NCBI GenBank assembly: GCA_027627225.1
Contig: CM051029.1
Span: forward strand, 77,263,578-77,327,577
Direction: 5' to 3'
Source of the DNA: Congeria kusceri
Taxonomy: Eukaryota > Mollusca > Bivalvia > Myida > Dreissenidae
DNA length: 64,000 nucleotides
Of the stretch, positions 9,550 to 19,059 are shown one piece after another; position 1 is the stretch's first letter, and each line of letters begins with the position of its first letter. Made by a program: the position numbers and the translations under genes. A model generated the notes under the pieces. The model made no database searches, had not been told where the DNA came from, and saw only the letters and a program-made list of their open reading frames with translations.

Positions 9550-10130
9550 CACAACAATTGCTTTATGATATTTATTCGTGACGATTACTAAGTGTAAGAT
9601 CTTTATTCATGACTGTACATAATGTACTACAATACTACAAAAGTTATTCACTTGAAACTTGGAATATATCGTTGTCATCAATTCCAACATCAAGTGCAAA
9701 ATTCCCCATAACTCTGTTTTATTTTTTTTCACATAGTTATCCCCCTTTTTTCACATATAGTTTCGGTTAAAGTTTATATTCAAAAGTTGTATAACTTCAA
9801 AACTTGATAGGCTATTCAGTTGAAACTTGGAATATACCTTTGTCATCAACTACAGCATCAGGTGCCACAATCCACATAACTCTGTTTCGACAGAGTTATG
9901 CCCCCTGATCACATGTAAGTTGTTGGGGTTAAACGTTTTTTTTTGTTCCAAAGTCTTATAATTTCTAAACTGTATATAGTATTCACTTAAAACTTGGAAT
10001 AAATTTATGAAATTATTTCCATAACACAGCTATGTATTTCAACAAATGTATGCCCCTTTAACTTTCCAAAATATTTACCAACTAAAATACTTTGAATAGA
10101 CGAGCGCGTTGTCCACTGACGGCTCTTGTT
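9550..10130 (+). mobile_element. AGCTCGAC-family repeat, 5'-truncated
   Basis: Isolated 31-bp minisatellite monomers (9568-9630) are followed by internal repeats of the family (gttattcacttgaaacttgg, cataactctg). The family end gaatagacgagcgcgttgtc (from 10094) follows, with ggctcttgtt closing at 10130. The head is missing. Equivalents end near 22694, 35268, 47816 and 60356. Confidence 0.7.
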
Positions 10131-10339
10131 TGTGTGTTGTATTACCACAATACCTATTTCATATACATTAACTTAACATGTTTGGCAGGTAAACCTACTT
10201 ACTTTTGGCACAACGATACGAGTATAGCTTACCAATATTCAACGAATAAAGTACTGTGCCTAGCATTTTAGTTCCAAATCGGCATGGTTGAATATTACCG
10301 TGTATCAATATTGTTTGTAATTTTAACCAAGTATACTAT
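10131..10339. other. Unassigned non-coding segment
   Basis: AT-rich, with no repeat shared elsewhere in the unit and no frame of note. Confidence 0.5.
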
Positions 10340-10775
10340 CGCTATTTGTTATTGTACTTCACGACACCCGACCCCTCCAACTTTCGTTTCATATACACCT
10401 GCGATTCCTGCCTCGTTCTGAACTTATGCGGAAATGTCGTCTGCACGAATTCCCGTTCCACGTCTGCCCTGTGTCATATGTCCCATGTTCGACGACATAC
10501 GTTAATTGGTCTTTCGAATAATATGTCCCACGTTTAAATTGGAAACATCTTGTCGGGCTTTAAATGCTGATTAAGGTCAAGTGAATCGTATACCAGAAGT
10601 CTACAAACCGGAAGCAAGTGGTTACTGACTTCTGTCCCTTCCTCCTCCGTATATACCGGTACAGGTGTACCAAGCTTCCGACGAAAACAATGGCACGAAC
10701 CGTCACTTACGAGCAGTTGTTTTGCACTGCAACTCTTACCTGCGTTGCGACGAAGAACTCAATGGCCTGCTTCTG
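10340..10775 (+). repeat. GTCGTCTGC-module, first of the unit
   Basis: It shares with the second module (12526-12790) the ordered words gtcgtctgc, accagaa/accagata, aaaccggaag, cctcc/ccctccctcgtat and gtacaggtgtacc/gtacacgtgcacc, with moderate divergence. The whole unit holds two fuller copies, one 5' half (16336-16525) and one 3' half (19060-19200). The 77-codon frame at 10665-10898 runs into the adjacent microsatellite and is not a gene. Equivalents start at 22904, 35478, 48026 and 60566. Confidence 0.65.
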
Positions 10776-10897
10776 TTAATTAATTATTATAATTATTATA
10801 ATTGTTATAATTATAATAATAATAATTATTATTATTATTATTATTATTATTTGTATAATTATTATTATCATCATCACCATTATTATTATCATTATTA
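10776..10897. repeat. AAT/ATT microsatellite, copy 1
   Basis: It is a compound trinucleotide tract with an aat run followed by an att run, so it is partly self-complementary, ending in atcatcatcaccatt. Copies 1 and 2 have one aat fewer and one att more than copies 3-5, at equal total length. Confidence 0.9.
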
Positions 10898-11220
10898 GCA
10901 TAATTATTTTGTTTGCTGTTGTTTTTATTCCATGTGTTTGTTAGTGTTTGTGACAACACATAATAAGATGTTTGTGGTATTAGAAATTATTTGAAATTGG
11001 AATCTCGATGTTCATCTTTCTAAATAGATGTATATCTTCCTATTAAATAAAACTACATTAAGCTCAAATAAATGTGCATGATAAACTTACATAAATATGC
11101 GTAATGTCAGTGTATAGTTTAATATATTACACGATGTGATATGTATTGTTAAATTACTTCCTTTCTGCCCAATTTCTTCCATTAAAATTATTTTTTGCTA
11201 TTAAAGGAAGCATCTCACCG
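10898..11220. other. AT-rich non-coding segment
   Basis: No recognisable feature. It may be the 5' part of the retroposon whose tail follows, but nothing in it proves that. Confidence 0.45.
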
Positions 11221-11384
11221 TGACCACTTTCCCACATGGAGTGTTGCACTAAACATTGTTTGTGTATTTTTGTATGCCTTTTTGTGTTTATATATACTCA
11301 CATGTTATTACAAAATATTTATGTTTTGTAATCTGTGAAACAAATAAAGAGTTGTTTTGTTCTGTTCTGTTCTGTTCTGTTGTT
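11221..11384 (+). mobile_element. 3' tail of a 5'-truncated non-LTR retroposon, copy 1
   Basis: An aataaa signal (11343-11348) lies just before a simple tail of four TTCTG pentanucleotides (about 11358-11380). Simple tandem tails after a polyadenylation-like signal are typical of the 3' ends of some LINE clades and the SINEs that use them. No reverse transcriptase or endonuclease remains. The left boundary is approximate and the clade cannot be named from the tail. Confidence 0.55.
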
Positions 11385-11866
11385 AGGTAACTGGCTCCAA
11401 TTTCTCGATTTGGCATAAGGAAAACTGGCTTAAGTCTCTTATTTCATCGATAAAAATTACAATTATAACACTATTTTACAACTCACTATATTATTTGTTG
11501 TGATTATCTGACAAACTTTTCATTCAAAATGTAACACGTCTTGACCACATTATTATGTACACTTTATTTCCATATGAAAATAGAGAAACAAAGTTAATCC
11601 TGTTATAACATGCTTACGAATTTTGAAAATTCGGACCCTGGTTAGCAATTCACCTATCTATCCCAGCACTCTACTCGTGACCATGTTTAATACATACATT
11701 CTTATGAGACATAAAATTTCGCTTTAAACTTGTGTTAATGAAAAGGCTTGAGGACATAATGGACAATACTTAGTTTTCGATTTCGTTTTCTTCCTAACAA
11801 TACCATTTCCAAAACTGAATATTGATTTAAAAAAAATAAATATTTTTTATATGCCATAAAATGCTT
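11385..11866. other. AT-rich non-coding segment
   Basis: There is a small palindromic word (cgaattttgaaaattcg, 11619-11635) and otherwise nothing recognisable. Confidence 0.45.
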
Positions 11867-12160
11867 TTATTCGTGATAATTACTTAGTGTAATATCCATA
11901 CTCCTAGTCGTTACTCGTCCGTCCGTCCTCTCGTCCGTCCATTACGCTTAAATTCTGTCCGCCGCCATTTCACAGTAAGTGGCTGGTAGAATTCCATGGA
12001 ACTTAAAATAAATATAAATTATGTACCAACATAGTGCACGTCAAGTTTCATTTGGATCAGTCAATTTTCTCTTCTCCAGAGTTATTGCCCTTAATTTAAT
12101 GAAAAATTACCAATTGTGTTCATTAAAGTTTATTGGTCCCCTTATGTTGGAAACGGTATG
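11867..12160 (+). repeat. 31-bp monomer followed by CGTCCGTCC-type dispersed repeat
   Basis: A single 31-bp minisatellite monomer (tttattcgtgataattactt, from 11870) abuts a pyrimidine-rich stretch with repeated cgtcc (11916-11942), then gtcaagtttcatttggatca and agagttattgccctt. I recall this order from dispersed mollusc repeats. Equivalents start near 24431, 37005, 49545 and 62093. Confidence 0.55.
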
Positions 12161-12335
12161 CTTATTCAGCCTTATTTACACATAATTTCAAATATGAACC
12201 CTTACAACCACACATAATTTCGTTCTGCATAATCAAGCAATACAATAACGTGGCATAAGAACAACATAAGATATTACAGACAACACACTCACAATAAACA
12301 AAAGGTTACATAAAACACGATGACCATTATGGCTC
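12161..12335. other. Unassigned non-coding segment
   Basis: AT-rich, with no feature seen. Confidence 0.45.
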
Positions 12336-12525
12336 TTTATCGCTCACCTGAGTATATTATAAATTGGTTTCGGACAAGAAGATTTTCAAAGTTTTCAATA
12401 TAGCCATATAAGAAAATTTGCGCCGCCCAATGGGGCGAATCAAAATATTTTGAAGGAATTTGGAAGCGGATCAACCAAGAAACATTTCTGGCAAATAATA
12501 CCAAAAATCCAACCAGTGGTATATA
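12336..12525 (-). mobile_element. Inverted fragment of the AGCTCACC-headed repeat
   Basis: Read on the minus strand it gives ccactggttggatttttggt, then tttcttggttgatccgcttc and the words cttcttgtccgaaacc, which match the internal repeats at 1972-2160. It ends at the family head gctcacctgag (12342-12352). Fragments in the other copies lie at about 24900, 37474, 50022 and 62564; the copy-4 one contains small indels. Confidence 0.6.
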
Positions 12526-12790
12526 CATCATTCCGTCCTCGTTCTGGACACGTCGTCTGCTTGCATTTTTCTCATTCTCACGTGCCAGGTTTTGACTGGA
12601 TACTTTGCGTACCAGATAACTGCAAACCGGAAGTCAGGTCTCCCTGAGACTTGCCGCCCTCCCTCGTATAGTCCAGTACACGTGCACCAACAACACGTGC
12701 ACGATCCTTCCCATGATCCCTTACCTGCGTGTGAAAGAGAACAAGAGGATCGGCTCCTAATTTTGCAAAGACCTGTCGATCAGGATAGCG
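12526..12790 (+). repeat. GTCGTCTGC-module, second of the unit
   Basis: It begins with cctcgttctggacacgtcgt and shares ordered words with 10340-10775. It also holds cacgtgcaccaacaacacgt (from 12677), a CACGTG-containing near-repeat. Overlapping frames of 65-67 codons are conserved between unit copies only because the units are nearly identical; they are not shared with the first module. Confidence 0.6.
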
Positions 12791-13085
12791 TTTGACCTCC
12801 CAGTCTCAGAACTTGATTCTTAAGCATGTGTGTGTAAATTTTATATAGTGCACCGGGATTCTCTGCCATATGGCCATCGCCCCCAGAAGACTTGAAGTGG
12901 GTTACGGGGGATATTGCAAGATACAGGACACGCCCCGTTCCAGAGGCGACTCTGGGTCTTTTAGTGCCCGGTGTGAAGCACCTAGTACACTGCACCACGG
13001 TATAACGTCTCATGCGAAAGCCGAGTTAGTAGGTTAGGGTGTAACGGGGGCTCGAACCTGAGAACACAGGGTTGTAAAACGTATA
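12791..13085 (-). mobile_element. SINE-like segment with a tRNA B-box-like word, copy 1
   Basis: On the minus strand 'ggttcgagccccc' (about 13045-13057) fits a polymerase III B box (GGTTCGANNCC). Further along are a well-composed GC-rich stretch (ttttagtgcccgg, agtcgcctctgg on one strand or the other) and cggtgcactatataaaattt near 12841-12860. The matching A box at the usual distance is not convincing, so this is not called a tRNA gene. The 77-codon minus frame (12780-13013) covers most of it and is more likely chance. A tRNA-related SINE is the best guess. Confidence 0.35.
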
Positions 13086-13094
13086 ATAAGATGT

Positions 13095-13320
13095 AGGCAA
13101 TTTCTTACGTGACACTCGCTTATTTTTCTATAGACAAAAACAAAATTATCGTTGTTAATCGGCCATTAAACAACTCTTTGTCGTTCTGATGCGTGGCTAT
13201 TAAACTACTCGGACTAATGCCATCGTGGTTTCATTCCTGCGCATCAGAACTTAAAATCGTTGTTTATGGGCCAATGAACAACGATAAATCGAAAATTATT
13301 TCTTAAAAAATATTTTGTGT
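13095..13320. repeat. Small block of nested inverted repeats, copy 1
   Basis: Exact 11-bp arms gttctgatgcg (13183-13193) and cgcatcagaac (13240-13250) are followed by a 30-nt hairpin (13256-13285, 13 of 15 pairs). It is preceded by a half-site tatcgttgttaatcggcc. It is a shortened relative of the large block at 18001-18965 and of 3094-4135. It sits directly before the larger minisatellite. Confidence 0.85.
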
Positions 13321-13366
13321 ATGATTTTTATTCGCGATTATTACTACGATTTTGATTCATGATAAC

Positions 13367-14610
13367 GTTGATTCATCGCTTGGTTGTATTACGTCATAGC
13401 GTCGCTTGGATGTGTTGCTTTGTTCTTTCGCCTTCTTGCGTTACCACACTGAGTGGCCTGGTTGTTTTACGTCGTTGTGTCGCCTGGTTGTGTTCAGTAG
13501 TTGTGTCGCCTGGTTGTGTTACGTCTATCTGTCGCCTGGATGTGTAACGTCGTTTTGTCGCCTGGTTGTGTCACATCGTTGTGTCGCCTATATGTGATCT
13601 GTCGTTGTGTCACCTGGTTGTGTTACGTCGTTGTGTGGCCTGATTGTCTCACGTCGTTGTGTCGCCTGGTTGTGTCACGTCGTTGTGTCGCCAGGATGTG
13701 ATCTGTCGTTGTGTCGCCTGGTCGTGTCACGTCGTTTTGTCGCCTAGATGTGATATGTCGTTGTGTCGCCTGGTTGTGTGACGTCGTTGTATCGCCTGGA
13801 TGTGATCTGTCGTTGTGTCGCCTTGATGTGATCTGTCGTTGTGTCGTCTGGATGTGATCTGTCGTTGTGTCGCCTGGTTGTGTCACGTCGTTGTGTCACC
13901 AGGTTCTGTTACGTCGTTGTGTCACCTGATTGTCTCTCGTCGGTGTGTCGCCTGGTTGTGTCACGCCGTTGTGTCGCCTTGTTGTGTCACGTAGTTGTGT
14001 CTCCTGGTTGTGATCTGTCGTTGAGTCGCCTGGTTGTGTCACATCGTTGTGTCACCAGGTTCTGTTACGTCGTTGTGTCACCCGATTGTCTTACGTCGTT
14101 GTGTTGTCTGGTTGTGTCACGGCGTTGTGTCGCCTTGTTGTGTAACGTCGTTGTGTCGCCTGGTTGTGATCTGTCGTTGTTTCGCCTGGTTGTGTTACGT
14201 CGTTGTGTCGCCTGGTTGTGTTCCGTCATTGTGTCACCTGGTTGTGTTACGGCATTTTGACGCCTGGTTGTGCTCCGTTGTTTTTGTCACCAGGTTGGGT
14301 TCCGTCATTGTGTCACGTGGTTGTGTTTCGTCGTTTTTTCACCAGGTTGGGTTCCCTCGTTGTATCACCTGGTTATGTTCCGTCGTTGTATCACCTGGTT
14401 GTGTAACGGCGTTGTGTCACCAGGTTGGTTTCCGTCGTTGTGTTGCTTGATTGTTTTCCGTCGTTGTTTTGCTTGGTTGTGTTACGTCGTTGTGTTGCTT
14501 GGTTGTGCTACGTGGTTCTGTCGCTTGGTTGTGTGACGTCGTAGTGTCGCCGGGTTTTGTCACGCCGTTGTTTCGCCTGATTGTGTTACATCGCTGTGTC
14601 GCCTGATTGT
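13367..14610 (+). repeat. 26-bp minisatellite A, copy 1 (about 48 monomers)
   Basis: The monomer is gtcgttgtgtcgcctgg plus ttgtgtcac, with variants such as gatgtgatct for the second part and caccaggttgg in the right third. The plus strand is rich in G and T. Because 26 is not a multiple of 3, each frame cycles with a 26-residue period and stays open for long stretches. This explains the Cys/Val-rich frames of up to 139 codons in all plus frames, for example 13841-14260 and 14034-14450. None starts in a gene-like context. Confidence 0.95.
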
Positions 14611-15085
14611 AGTTAAATAGACTGTCACGGTGCGCACTTTTCTTGTTATTGGACTTTGACGTTATTTCGAAGTCTATATTGATGCGACTTGCCTCGCTTC
14701 GGTTATATCATGTACGTTTGTTGATAACATTACGCTATTTACTGTTGTTCAAATGCAACGATATTTCCTGCGTGTGTGTGTATTATTTAAAGTAACAGTA
14801 TATAGTTTAATGCCGAATTATTGAAACGGTTTAGTGAATACCGGTATGTTTTATTTCATTCGTGTTTTACACGGGTTTTTTTTCGGACACACCTCGTGTG
14901 CTTTGCAGTTATATGTAGATTCGTTAATATTTAGGAAGTGCTGTATATTGTGCATATAATTAACACATTTTCCTTATTTTTACGTCGGAAAATTGTGCTC
15001 CAAATTTTAAGGTCAGCAGTTTATGGTGAGGAAAATGTTGGTTAAAGAGTGTGGAAGAACAAACATTGCACTACTACAATCATTA
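14611..15085. other. Unassigned non-coding segment
   Basis: It holds an 8-bp site near 14920 that is duplicated in copies 2 and 3. No gene and no shared repeat was seen. Equivalents lie at 27175-27657, 39723-40205 and 52271-52745. Confidence 0.5.
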
Positions 15086-15087
15086 TA

Positions 15088-16105
15088 CTGGCGCAGTGCC
15101 TAAATCCGCCACATTTGGGGGGTATTTTTACGATATTTTCAAAAGTAATTAACCAATCAAAACAAACATTAACATAAATCAAGTAAGGTTTAATGTGCAT
15201 TTGCTGGCGTGTTTCGGTTACATTTCGAGTACTTGGCATAGACAAAATAATTAGCGAGATTGAAGAGTCGAACATTGTAAAAACAATTAGCGTGGGAGTG
15301 CCTAAATCCGCCACCCCTCTTTAAAATTGCTTGAAATTGATATTTTTCTATGTAATCCGTTTGCAAGCAATTTCTATTGAGTTTAAAACAAAAAACACTT
15401 TCTTTTTCGGATATCATTTTCAAGTGTTTGTAAAAAAACATGGTGATCCGAAGACGCTTGGTGAAAAATCGTAGATACAGAACTGTTGTACATTTGACTA
15501 TTGTTTTAAGTCAAGCTTTCATGATTAAGCAGTTCGGTGTTTGTTGTTAATACATTATTCAATTTTTTTTTTTTTAAACAAACTTCTTTATATTTATAAT
15601 ATAATAAATCAGTTGTATATGGCTCTAAAACTGAGGCCCTGCGGATGAAAGTGGGTGGGTGGGGGGGTAAGTAATGCGCTTTTATGCGGCGAGAAATTAA
15701 GTGACTTCTATATAATGTGCTGTGCATGCAATTTTTCCGCATTTAATTATATTTATTGCCAATAAATAACTGATGTTTTTATGTTGCACATACTAACATG
15801 GACATAATATTAATACACAATTATTAAATTTTAATGTGGATACCACGCGGTGCTTCAAAATTGCGCGTGCGCAGTATGAGATGGATTCCCCCCGTGCAAT
15901 TCATTTTCATTTAGGGGTCATTGACAAAACAATTGGATTAAATATTGAATTACTCAACATATCGAGAAGAAAATTCGTCAGCAGTGTTCAGAAAAACGTC
16001 TGATTGATCCATACAAATCAACAAAAAAGTAATCGTTGTGATACAAACACTGATGTGGATGGGGTGCCGAATTTAGGACAGAGGCGGTTTTAGGCACTGC
16101 GCCAG
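15088..16105. mobile_element. Mariner-type non-autonomous element, copy 1 (1,018 bp)
   Basis: The left end ctggcgcagtgcctaaatcc (15088-15107, continuing gcc) and the right end ggcggttttaggcactgc (to gccag at 16105) are inverted repeats of 23 bp with one mismatch. Both sides are flanked by TA (15086-15087 and 16106-16107), the duplication made by Tc1/mariner transposases. The word gtgcctaaatccgccac of the left end is repeated in direct orientation at 15298-15314. No transposase is visible; the frames inside are at most 90 codons and lack recognisable motifs. The simplest reading is a MITE mobilised in trans. Confidence 0.85.
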
Positions 16106-16335
16106 TACGTACATTTTGTGATCTGTTGATCAACTGCACTCGGGCTGTAGTCTAACAGTGTCCATATACAACACATTTAGGCAATAATGATCAAGCATAT
16201 GGGTTTGCAGTTTATACAGTTTTTTCAAGGGTTTGATTTGCTGAAACTTTTAATCAATCAGATTTCGCAAACTAACAACCATATTTAAACATTGACCAAA
16301 TGTGTGTCACCCGAATAGATTATAATGAAAATTAT
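16106..16335. other. Unassigned non-coding segment
   Basis: No feature was seen between the mariner-type element and the next half-module. Confidence 0.45.
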
Positions 16336-16525
16336 GGTCCTCCAGAGGTCTTATAGCGCCTCCTGTCCGCGTGTTCGGCGATACACGATCTAGTACATCT
16401 TTCCAGCCTCGTGCTGGACACGTGCAACTGTTGTCTGCATAATTTAACGTCTGCCTAATTGTCGTCTGCACCATGTCAATTGTCCCATTGCTAAACCGGA
16501 ACATCCGTGTCGTGGATGAAATACG
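16336..16525 (+). repeat. GTCGTCTGC-module, 5' half
   Basis: It contains atagcgcctcctgtccgcg, cctcgtgctggacacgtg and gtcgtctgcac in the order of the fuller modules. It then stops and is followed directly by minisatellite B. The matching 3' half lies at 19060-19200. Equivalents start at 28908, 41456 and 53997. Confidence 0.6.
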
Positions 16526-16534
16526 GGTTAAATT

Positions 16535-16938
16535 TTGTTACGTCTTTGCATCATTTGGTTTTGTCACGTCGTTGCGCCTTTTGATTGTGTCTCTACGTTG
16601 CATCGTTTGGTTGTGTTACGTCGTTGCATCGTGTGGGTTTGTCACGTCTTTGCGCCTTTTGGTTGTGTCTCTTCGTTGCATCGTTTGTTTATGTTACGTC
16701 GTTGCGTTGTTTGGTTGTGTTACGTCGTTGCGTTGTTTTGTTGTGTCACCTCAATGCGTCGTTTGGTTGTGTCACTTCAATGCGTCGTTTGGTTGTGTCA
16801 CTTCAATGCGTCGTTTGGTTATGTCACGTCGTTGCATCGTTTGATTGTGTTACGTCGTTGCATCGTTTGGTTATGTCACGTCGTTGCATGTTGCATCGTT
16901 TGGGTATGTCATGTCGTTGAATCGTTTGGTTGTGACAA
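16535..16938 (+). repeat. 26-bp minisatellite B, copy 1 (about 15-16 monomers)
   Basis: Same 26-bp period as minisatellite A but with gtcgttgcatcgtttgg plus ttgtgtcac as the main monomer, and a run of three cacttcaatgcg variants (16745-16815). One monomer is interrupted by a tgttgca repeat (16888-16897). All three plus frames stay open for 110-138 codons for the same periodic reason as in minisatellite A. Confidence 0.93.
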
Positions 16939-17304
16939 TTTTGTGTTGTAATGCTGAATTGAAAAGTATCGTCACATGACTGGCATTTTCCAGCACGAGT
17001 GAGCACCTTTAATGTTTGTATCGCTTCATTAAGTAATGCACGGAATTATACAGGAAATATACGAGGGGTGTCCAAAATGTTCATGTACTGATACTTCGGT
17101 TAATTGTTGTTGTATACAAAGTGCATATATCGCACATGTATATACAAAATCGATTAGAGCATTTTAATGTCTGAAGCTGTCATATTTAATTAGCAAAACC
17201 ATTTTGAAATTCAGTTAATACGGATGTATATTGTATAGAAACGCATTTCAGAGGAAGAGACCGGGAATCGCAGACACATACAAACTCCGTAATTTTGCAG
17301 TTTT
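16939..17304. repeat. Linker conserved with the pre-array flank
   Basis: Positions 16982-17063 match 788-867. After this, tacgaggggtgtccaaaatg (17059-17078) resembles a mariner-like terminal sequence next to TA, but no inverted partner was found downstream. Equivalents start at 29511, 42059 and 54600. Confidence 0.55.
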
Positions 17305-17775
17305 AAGCTGGGGCCAACCTTAAAAAATTGTTTGTTTGCCTTGGCCTACCCAAGGTAGCTGGTAGGTAGGCAATGTTTTTATGCAAATTCATTACTGATC
17401 CATTTGGAGCCAAAATATAGCGTATAATACAGACATTGATTTGGATAATATAATAAAGTGTCTGTTGATATATTGACAAAGAGGCCGTTGTTTTCACAAG
17501 TTTCATAAAACATGAATAGAATTGCATTTTGGTATAGCCTATTTTAAGCAAGGGTCTAGCTGATACAGTTAATTTTATTAACCCATTGGAAAACGACCGA
17601 AATGAAAGAAGAGCGAGCTTTTATTTAACCCAAATAAAAATACGAATCCGAAAAGAATATTCGGATTAAAAAAAAAACTGGCTTGATTTAACAAAGAAAA
17701 AACTTTTGAGTATGGGCTTTTTCGTCAGGTAGGTAGGCAATGGCAAAGAAAGTTATTTTTTTTTTAGCCTGGCTT
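17305..17775. mobile_element. 471-bp MITE with 5-bp target duplication, copy 1
   Basis: The left end aagctggggccaaccttaaa and the reverse complement of the right end (aagccaggctaaaaaa...) match with gaps over about 45 bp, both containing ttgcc and gcctacc. GTTTT flanks both sides (17300-17304 and 17776-17780). The 82-codon minus frame (17303-17551) lies inside and has no recognisable domain. The superfamily is unclear from a 5-bp duplication alone. Confidence 0.65.
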
Positions 17776-18000
17776 GTTTTGTCATGTGATTCACAAAAAG
17801 TGAATTCATCGATACAATCGTTTCATCTGCAACAGAATCATGGTTGTATAACATGTTAACAACGGTGAGGTATTAACTAAATGTAACTAAAGAACCAGAC
17901 TCACATGAAGTTCTCTATAAATCACGGGCACGTGTTTTACCATAATACGTTGTTGTTGCTTTATCTTTAATGACCCTTTCAAATATATCTTATTAAATTA
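17776..18000. repeat. Linker matching 1166-1282 of the flank
   Basis: It shares aacggtgaggtatt and cacgtgttttaccat with the pre-array region. In the flank an AGCTCACC repeat is inserted after the gttgttgtt run; here that site is empty (17949-17962). Confidence 0.65.
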
Positions 18001-18965
18001 TATAAACTTTAACTGTGGAGAAAACTACCGGTAAGTTTGGTCGCATGTTTTTGGCGTCACGCATTCGTGTATAATTAAGAAATAATTTTCGATTTTGAGT
18101 TGCTTATCTGTAAATAAACAACGGTTTTGAGTTCTGATGTTATTCCCAATTTTTTCGATAGACAAAGAATACAGTTATCGTTGTTAAACTACCCAATGAA
18201 CAATGCAAAAATATGTCCCGATTCTGAGTGGAGACTAAAAAAATATAGTTTTCGTTACCATTGCAAAACTATTTTTCAAGTCATTGTTAAAATCGAAAAA
18301 AAAAACGCATTATGGTTGTTAATCGGCCAATAATGTTTTTTGTCGTTCTGATGCGTGGTTATTTAACCCTTTAATGCATACGCACCAGATCGTTGTTTAT
18401 TGGCAGATAAACAACGAAAAATCGAAAATTTAATCGAATCGATTCTTAAATATAAGTGCATCAGAACGAAAAATCTTTGTTTATTACAAATAAAAAATGA
18501 TAAAGCGAAAATTATTTCGATTCTTACATGACATGACAATATATTCTGCAATTACAATGACAATTACAATGAGAACTATAGTTCACAGTTTCGAAACTAC
18601 TTTTGCGATTTGTTTGTTGGCTATTTAACAACGGAATTATTTCTTGTTTTTCTTTAGAAATCAATATTCTAACGTGACAAGCGCCATGTTTTATATTGTT
18701 AAAGAACAAAATTTACCGTTGTTAAACTACGGTACCAAGAAACACCACGAAACAAATAGTCCCGAAACTGTAAACAATATTTCTGATTGTAATTGCGGAA
18801 TTTGTTGTCAGGTCATGTTAGAATCGAACTAATCTTCGCATTATCGTTGTTTATCGGCTAATAAACAACGATTTGTCGTTCTAACGCCCTCGTGGTTTAA
18901 TTTCTACGCATCAAAACTCAAAATCGTTGTTTATTAGCCGATCAACAACTCTAAATTTAAAATTA
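18001..18965. repeat. Large block of nested inverted repeats, copy 1
   Basis: It is homologous to 3094-4135. It contains gttctgatgcgtgg (18345 region) facing tgcatcagaacg (18458 region), a cgttgtttattggcagataa hairpin (from 18392), and a 30-nt hairpin at 18843-18872 (13 of 15 pairs) followed by gtcgttctaacg. The same short words occur in both orientations through the block: aacaacg, ttctgatgcg, catgttagaatcg. The frames inside are 61-68 codons, and one strand's frames mirror the other's because of the inverted repeats. Confidence 0.82.
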
Positions 18966-19059
18966 TTTCATAAGTATATTTTACATGTTCTATAGCGAAT
19001 GAATGAAATTTGTTTCGATGAAAATATTCACTCTCTATTCCCAAATACTATAATCCTGA

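Noticed and set aside
10665..10898. A 77-codon frame ending in Tyr, Asn and His runs
   Set aside because: The runs come from the AAT/ATT microsatellite, and the preceding part is a dispersed module.
12970..13075. tRNA gene on the minus strand, because of ggttcgagccccc
   Set aside because: There is no acceptable A box, acceptor-stem pairing or anticodon stem at the needed spacing. It is kept only as a SINE-like segment with low confidence.
13841..14450. Overlapping Cys/Val-rich frames of 138-139 codons that might be a repeat protein family
   Set aside because: They are translations of the 26-bp minisatellite and are open in several frames at once. They have no gene-like flanks, splice pattern or signal, and the equivalent frames in other units change only with monomer number.
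13367..14610. CRISPR-like array, because of regularly spaced short repeats
   Set aside because: The repeats are contiguous 26-bp monomers without unique spacers, and the context is eukaryotic.
16473..16951. Frames of 111-138 codons resembling membrane or Cys-rich peptides
   Set aside because: Same periodic artefact of minisatellite B; three overlapping plus frames give similar peptides.
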